A stretch of 64,000 nt of DNA, taken from positions 1,240,001 to 1,304,000 of the forward strand of contig CBDCFV010000007.1 of NCBI GenBank assembly GCA_965216425.1. The letters run 5' to 3'. Position 1 is the first letter of the stretch; the number at the start of each line of letters is the position of its first letter. Positions 59,468 to 64,000 of the stretch are shown piece after piece. The position numbers and the translations under genes are program-made. This stretch comes from CBDCFV01 sp965216425 (GTDB lineage Bacteria > Chloroflexota > Dehalococcoidia > Lucifugimonadales > UBA3495). The notes beneath the pieces were generated by a model, which saw nothing but the letters and a program-made list of their open reading frames with translations, ran no database searches and was not told the origin of the DNA.

Positions 59468-60151
59468 CTAGTCCCCTGCAAATTCCTCCAACCCCCGGAG
59501 TACGTCGGCAAAGTTCTCGAAGGAGCGGAAGGGTATCTGTTTCCGGTGGCACTCCTCGGCCAGCGTTCGATGGGCGAAAAGCAGGTCGGCTTTTTCCCCG
59601 GCTTCGAAGTCGGACTGACCATCGCCGACGTAAACTATATAGTAGCCTTGACCACGGTACTTTTCGACAATCAGCCCTTTCGAGTTGCCTTGGCGTTCGT
59701 GGCCGGGTCTCATGTACCGGTACTCGTAAGTGATGCCATCTTGAGTGAATTTGGTATTCACTGAATAAACGGGGATCTGGGGGTAGCCTTCCTTTTCCAA
59801 CAGGGCTTCGATGTAAAAGTCCAACCCTTGGCTGACGATTGCCAATGGGATGCGGTTACCTTGGCAATAGTCCCACAGCTCGCGAAAATGGGGACGCAAG
59901 TTGGCGTTTTCCTTGACATAAGCCTGCATCGTGGCCCGGTCGGCCAGTATGTTTCGAAAAACGATCTCCTGGTATTCGACAAGGGTGAACTCCCCTGACC
60001 GGAACCGAGCCCTGATGTCGGTCCAAGTCGGGTCTCCGAACCGGTGCAGAAGCAACTCGGCAACGTTTTGTTCCGCAGCGGTGTCGTCGAAGTCGGTCAG
60101 CACCGCGGGGGCAGCTTTACCGCTCCCGGAGTTGCTGTCGGTATGCTTCAT
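59468..60151 (-). CDS. HAD-IB family phosphatase (MtnX-like)
   Basis: 227 residues. HAD motifs: DFDDTAAEQNV (nucleophile pair), IVSQGLDFYIEALL (motif II), NSKGLIVEKYRGQG (Lys), and VYVGDGQSDF (motif IV). It resembles the MtnX/phosphoserine phosphatase-like group. The start codon ATG 60151 lies 35 bp inside purE, so the two are translationally coupled. Its place between purE and purB suggests a role on a purine or ribose phosphate, which is inference. Confidence 0.85.
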   Translation of the reverse strand: MKHTDSNSGSGKAAPAVLTDFDDTAAEQNVAELLLHRFGDPTWTDIRARFRSGEFTLVEYQEIVFRNILADRATMQAYVKENANLRPHFRELWDYCQGNRIPLAIVSQGLDFYIEALLEKEGYPQIPVYSVNTKFTQDGITYEYRYMRPGHERQGNSKGLIVEKYRGQGYYIVYVGDGQSDFEAGEKADLLFAHRTLAEECHRKQIPFRSFENFADVLRGLEEFAGD

Positions 60152-60575
60152 ACGCCTGCCTTATTTTTTCATGTCTCAGCCCCAGGATTTCAGCGGCGAA
60201 AAAGGCCGCGTTCCTGGCGCCCCATGAGCCGACGGCCATGCAGGCCACCGGTATTCCAGGGGGCATTTGTGCAGTGGCCAGGAGCGAGTCCATCCCGTTC
60301 AGTTCACTGGAAGCCAACGGCACTCCGATTACCGGGATAGTAGTCCAGGATGCCAATACCCCTCCGAGGGCCGCAGAGCCGCCGGCAGCGGCGATAATCA
60401 CTTCTATGCCGCGGTCGCGGGCGGTGGTGGCGTATTCCTGTACTCGTTCAGGAGTGCGGTGGGCCGACATGACCCTGACTTCGTAGTCGACTCCCAGTTG
60501 TTCCAAAGTAGTGACGGTATCATTCACCACCGGTTCGTCGGTGGCGCTTCCCATTATTACTCCTACTAGCGGCAA
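60117..60575 (-). CDS. purE: N5-carboxyaminoimidazole ribonucleotide mutase
   Basis: 152 residues, usual PurE length. MGSATDEPV at the N-terminus, SAHRTPERV (catalytic His), AAAGGSAALGGVLAS and GVPLASSELNGMDSLLATAQMPPGIPVACM are the family motifs. It moves the carboxyl group of N5-CAIR to make CAIR. purK is not in the window. Its last 35 bp overlap the HAD phosphatase gene. Confidence 0.95.
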   Translation of the reverse strand: MPLVGVIMGSATDEPVVNDTVTTLEQLGVDYEVRVMSAHRTPERVQEYATTARDRGIEVIIAAAGGSAALGGVLASWTTIPVIGVPLASSELNGMDSLLATAQMPPGIPVACMAVGSWGARNAAFFAAEILGLRHEKIRQAYEAYRQQLRER

Positions 60576-60611
60576 AAACGTCCCTCCTAGGATGGCCGGT
60601 GAATGGCCTGA

Positions 60612-61061
60612 TTAAAGGTCTAACTCTTCCCGGAACGCTTCCACTAAGGCAACCTCCAAGGCTTCCCGCTCCGGGCGTATTTCAACACCATTGACTTGAA
60701 CGTAGGTCCCATCTTCCGTAACGCCCACGTCCACCGCTAATTCTCGTTCGCCTCCCTCGACCCAACTAAGTATAAGGGCGATTACGTCACCCTCCTCCTC
60801 GGCATCGTAGGGTAGCATGTCGGCATTTTCGTCTTCCGTTTCCCACGACAATATCGTCTCGATGGCGCCTCCGCCGTCCAATAAAGTCCGGTTCACTTCA
60901 GTCAGCAAGTCCGAAATATCCAACGACTCCGCCAACTCGGAAAGCACTACCCGTTGACGCTGAAGCTCGGCGTCCTCTTCCGCGTCCCGCCGGATACGCT
61001 CGGCACGGGCGTCCGCCAGCTCTTCTTTTAATTCCGTCAAAGTGTCCCGCCACGTCGTCAT
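60612..61061 (-). CDS. Unknown acidic protein
   Basis: 149 residues, very acidic. Residues 5-45 are a charged helix (LKEELADARAERIRRDAEED and onward), followed by a compact alpha/beta part (EEEGDVIALILSWVEGGERELAVDVGV). No family recognised. ATG 61061 with GGAG 6 bases before is chosen over a TTG three bases earlier. It is encoded between purD and purE, 36 bp from purE. Confidence 0.7.
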   Translation of the reverse strand: MTTWRDTLTELKEELADARAERIRRDAEEDAELQRQRVVLSELAESLDISDLLTEVNRTLLDGGGAIETILSWETEDENADMLPYDAEEEGDVIALILSWVEGGERELAVDVGVTEDGTYVQVNGVEIRPEREALEVALVEAFREELDL

Positions 61062-61129
61062 CAACTTCTCCCAGCATTAGTCGTAGTTCCGATTTCAGTG
61101 TACACGCGCCGTGACTCAAGGTCCGCCAT

Positions 61130-61714
61130 TCAACTTCCTTTCCGGGTCACCAGGAAAGATAGCTGGTCCACGTCCCGGAAGTCGGTTAACCCTGACCTCA
61201 GTCGCACCGCGTGGAGCGTGTTCAGCAAGTCCAAGTAACCCAAGCCCAAATGCCCCTTGTTCAGGTTCGCCGGGTAAATTCCCAGCCGCCGCATACCATT
61301 TTCGCTGTGCGACCCCCAGAAAGCGAACAATGACGGTTCTCTCAAGCACAGTGCGTATGACGCGAACCCTCTACCTCCGCCATTGAGGTGATATGCCCCG
61401 TCAGAAGAAGCGCATTCCTCAAACCGCGTTTCCAAGCCGATAGCATCGAAAAGAAGAAAGTCCAAAGAATCCCGTATATCCTCTATCGTGTTGGACATGA
61501 ACTCTTGGGACTTTCTGCCGCCTGACGCTCTGTAAACGGCCAGAGCCTGTTCCATTGAGAGGGTTGGCAAACTTTCTTGGCTGAGCCAACCGGCAAATTC
61601 GTCGGATCGCCTCCACCGCCGCTTTACGTAGGCGTCCAACCTCCCATCCAACAGGGCTTGCTGGTAAGCTTGTCGCACCTCTAACCAGTTGGCGCCACCC
61701 AGTCCGGTAACCAC
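61130..61714 (-). CDS. Unknown protein downstream of purD
   Basis: 194 residues, soluble, no recognised family. N-terminal half is helical and basic (YQQALLDGRLDAYVKRRWRR), the C-terminal half has Phe/Gly-rich strands (GGGRGFASYALCLREPSLFAFWGSHSE). GTG 61714 overlaps the end of purD by 34 bp; GTG 61678, just after the purD stop, would avoid the overlap. Position suggests co-transcription with the purine genes. Confidence 0.65.
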   Translation of the reverse strand: MVTGLGGANWLEVRQAYQQALLDGRLDAYVKRRWRRSDEFAGWLSQESLPTLSMEQALAVYRASGGRKSQEFMSNTIEDIRDSLDFLLFDAIGLETRFEECASSDGAYHLNGGGRGFASYALCLREPSLFAFWGSHSENGMRRLGIYPANLNKGHLGLGYLDLLNTLHAVRLRSGLTDFRDVDQLSFLVTRKGS

Positions 61715-62994
61715 GAGTAAGCCCGGTCCTCCACCGCCGCGATGTCTTGCCGGTAATAAGCTCCATTGAAGCCTATCCCAGCGACTCTATGATACGATGC
61801 TTGCCGTGCCTCTGCCAAGGACTCGCCGTTGCCCACTACGGTGAGAACACGCCCCCCGGTGGTTACGCACTTGGAAGGTTGGGTATCCGCAACACGCCGC
61901 GTGGCTGCATGAAACACAATGGTGTTCTCATCCTCAACATCCAACCCTGTGACCTCGAACCCGGTGTCGTACCTGTCCGGGTAACCGCCGGACGCCATCA
62001 CGACGCCTACGTAGCTCCGGTTGCTCCAATCCACTGGCGTTGCGCTCAAGTTGCCGTTCAAGCAGGCGAACATGGTTTCCAGCGGGTCGCTGGCCAACAA
62101 CGGCAGCACTACTTGTGCCTCCGGGTCACCCAATCGACAGTTGAACTCCAGCACCTTCGGCCCTTTGGAGGTTAACATAAGACCGGCGTACAGGATTCCC
62201 CGATACGGAGTCCCGCGGCGCGCCAATTCTTTGATGACCGGCATCATGATGGTCCTGGCGATTTCGCTCGACAAGACTTGGGACCAGAGGTCTGGCGGTG
62301 TAAAGCTGCCCATGCCGCCGGTGTTGGGCCCTTTGTCCCCGTCGTGCAATCGCTTGTAATCGGACGCCGCCACCAGAGGCGACAGCGACTCACCATCGCT
62401 GAACGCGAATACACTGATTTCAGGCCCTTTCAGAAATTCCTCTATGACTACCGTGTCACCGGCTTGTCCGAAGACCCGCTGGCTCATGCAGGCCTGCACC
62501 GCCAACGCCGCTTGTTCCGATGTCTCGCATATAGAGACACCCTTGCCTGCCGCCAGCCCATCGGCTTTAACTACCAAGGGCTCCCGGTGGCGTTCAATGA
62601 ACGCCAGGGCGGCCGCCTCGTCGTGGAAGGCCCTGAAGTCTGGGCAAGGCACTCCGGCAGCCTGCATCACCTGTAATGCGAACTCTTTGCTGGACTCTAT
62701 CTTCGAGGCCTGTTGCGACGGCCCGAAGGCCGAGATACCGATGGACTCCAACCTATCGACAAGGCCATTGGCCAAGGGGACTTCCGGGCCCACCACGACC
62801 AAGTCTATTCGCAAGCTCTTAGCCGTCCCCACGACGCCGTCCACGTCTTCCGCCGCGACCTCAAGGTTGGTGGCTATTTGAGCAGTGCCGCCGTTGCCAG
62901 GAGTAACCCAAAGGCCGGTGAGATTGGGGCTCTGTTTCAGCCGCCACGCCAAAGCGTGTTCGCGCGCGCCGGAACCGACTATCAGGACCCTCAT
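61681..62994 (-). CDS. purD: Phosphoribosylamine-glycine ligase
   Basis: 437 residues. Opening VLIVGSGAREHALAWRL, the ATP-grasp stretches VKADGLAAGKGV and VVIEEFLKGPEISVF, and FNCRLGDPEAQ are the PurD motifs. It makes GAR from phosphoribosylamine, glycine and ATP. It starts one base after the guaA stop, so it is strictly coupled with it, and it is followed by an unknown gene that overlaps its end. Confidence 0.95.
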   Translation of the reverse strand: MRVLIVGSGAREHALAWRLKQSPNLTGLWVTPGNGGTAQIATNLEVAAEDVDGVVGTAKSLRIDLVVVGPEVPLANGLVDRLESIGISAFGPSQQASKIESSKEFALQVMQAAGVPCPDFRAFHDEAAALAFIERHREPLVVKADGLAAGKGVSICETSEQAALAVQACMSQRVFGQAGDTVVIEEFLKGPEISVFAFSDGESLSPLVAASDYKRLHDGDKGPNTGGMGSFTPPDLWSQVLSSEIARTIMMPVIKELARRGTPYRGILYAGLMLTSKGPKVLEFNCRLGDPEAQVVLPLLASDPLETMFACLNGNLSATPVDWSNRSYVGVVMASGGYPDRYDTGFEVTGLDVEDENTIVFHAATRRVADTQPSKCVTTGGRVLTVVGNGESLAEARQASYHRVAGIGFNGAYYRQDIAAVEDRAYSWLPDWVAPTG

Positions 62995-62995
62995 C

Positions 62996-64000
62996 CTACT
63001 CCCACTCGATGGTGCCGGGCGGCTTGCTGGTAATGTCGTACACCACCCGGTTCACCCCCGGCACTTCGTTAACGATGCGATTGGAGATGCGGGCCAGCAC
63101 TTCATAGGGAAGCCGTACCCAGTCGGCGGTCATGGCATCCTCGCTGGAGACGGCGCGAATAGCGCAGGCGTAACCGTAGGTCCGGTAGTCACCCATGACG
63201 CCCACGGTCCGGGTGTTGCTCAGAACGGCGAAACTCTGCCACAGTTGGCCGTAGAGGTTGGCCCCCTTGATTTCGTCTATTACGATCCAGTCGCACGCCC
63301 TCAGAATATCCAGCTTTTCGGGCGTTACCTCGCCTATGATGCGGATGGCAAGGCCGGGTCCAGGGAAGGGCTGACGGTACACCATCTCACCGGGAAGACC
63401 TAACTCCAACCCGACGTCCCGCACCTCGTCCTTGAACAGGTACCTCAGGGGTTCCACCAGCTTGAGCTTCATGTGCTCCGGCAGGCCGCCCACGTTATGA
63501 TGTGTCTTGATGCGGGCGGACGCTCGGTTTTCGGGTGTCTCACTCTCTATGACGTCCGGGTACAAGGTCCCTTGGGCCAGGAAATCCGTCTGCCCAAGCC
63601 CGGTAGAGGCCTCTTCGAACACGCGGATGAACTCTTCGCCGATGACCTTGCGTTTCTGCTCGGGGTCGGTCTCCCCCGCCAAACGGGTCACAAACCTCTC
63701 CGTGGCGTCAATGTACAAGAGGTTAAGGCCAAGGTTGCGCTTGAAGGTGTCCTGCACCCTTTCCGCTTCTTCCAACCTGAGCAGGCCATTGTTAACGAAG
63801 ATGCAGGTCAATTGATCGCCTATCGCATGGTGCAGCAGCATGGCGGTGACCGCCGAATCGACCCCGCCGGAAAGGGCGCAAATTACCTGCCCGTCTCCAA
63901 CTTGCTCCCGTATACGGTGAATCGAATCGTTGACGAAATTGCCCGGCGTCCACGTCTTGGCGCAGCCACAGACCTGGGTGAGGAAATTGTCCAGAATAGA
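62996..64000 (-). CDS. guaA: GMP synthase (glutamine-hydrolysing), C-terminal part
   Basis: The gene runs off the right edge; 334 codons plus a stop are visible. The PP-loop ALSGGVDSAV lies near 63860, with the dimerisation domain ending in the canonical TIEWE. It aminates XMP to GMP. The amidotransferase domain lies outside the window. The frame continues without break from 62996 to the edge. It heads the purine block, followed by purD after one base. Confidence 0.95.
   Translation of the reverse strand, partial: SILDNFLTQVCGCAKTWTPGNFVNDSIHRIREQVGDGQVICALSGGVDSAVTAMLLHHAIGDQLTCIFVNNGLLRLEEAERVQDTFKRNLGLNLLYIDATERFVTRLAGETDPEQKRKVIGEEFIRVFEEASTGLGQTDFLAQGTLYPDVIESETPENRASARIKTHHNVGGLPEHMKLKLVEPLRYLFKDEVRDVGLELGLPGEMVYRQPFPGPGLAIRIIGEVTPEKLDILRACDWIVIDEIKGANLYGQLWQSFAVLSNTRTVGVMGDYRTYGYACAIRAVSSEDAMTADWVRLPYEVLARISNRIVNEVPGVNRVVYDITSKPPGTIEWE

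Overview
The window is a bacterial chromosome segment of fairly high GC (by eye). The gene mix suggests an uncultured Chloroflexota, most likely a SAR202-like or Dehalococcoidia relative. It has several luciferase-like flavin monooxygenases, GMC oxidoreductases, many SDR enzymes, NHL and BNR propellers, a DUF951 protein, a DUF5671 protein, PaREP1, and a PyrR-regulated pyrimidine operon. No ribosomal marker is present, so this placement is inference.

Left part (1-11 kb): the N-terminus of a D-2-hydroxyacid dehydrogenase, a flavin monooxygenase, L-2-hydroxyglutarate oxidase, a fatty-acid block (MaoC-type dehydratase, plsX, fabG), an isocitrate-lyase/PEP-mutase enzyme, a membrane protein, a cysteine hydrolase, a VWA protein and a PaREP1 protein. 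From 11.2 to 19.3 kb lies pyrR-pyrB-pyrC-carA-unknown-carB, preceded by a PyrR-binding attenuator. pyrF sits apart at 23 kb, next to a DUF951 gene.

Middle (19-40 kb): amino-acid and redox genes, bioY, ferredoxin, a LysR regulator, sfsA with a DNA glycosylase, an MMPL transporter, a complete IS4-like insertion sequence with an 11-bp target duplication, two tandem SDR paralogues, a TlpA-like lipoprotein and Trm112. A four-gene minus-strand block ends in a selenoprotein: a UGSC-family gene split by an in-frame TGA that reads as selenocysteine, with a hairpin directly downstream.

Right part (40-64 kb): GMC oxidoreductases, a thiolase, an Asp/Glu-racemase-type enzyme, an ABC substrate-binding protein with two permeases, tRNA-Ala(UGC), a HAD phosphatase, a YceI protein, a toxin-antitoxin pair whose PIN toxin carries a nonsense codon, two propeller proteins, and a long minus-strand purine block (guaA, purD, two unknowns, purE, HAD phosphatase, purB, purC, DUF3105, purS).

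Two families of small non-autonomous mobile elements can be defined from the sequence. One has three copies flanked by TA dinucleotides. The other has two copies flanked by 9-bp direct repeats, and one of these rewrote the C-terminus of the DNA glycosylase gene. Both families carry the same internal palindrome, which also occurs alone elsewhere in the window.
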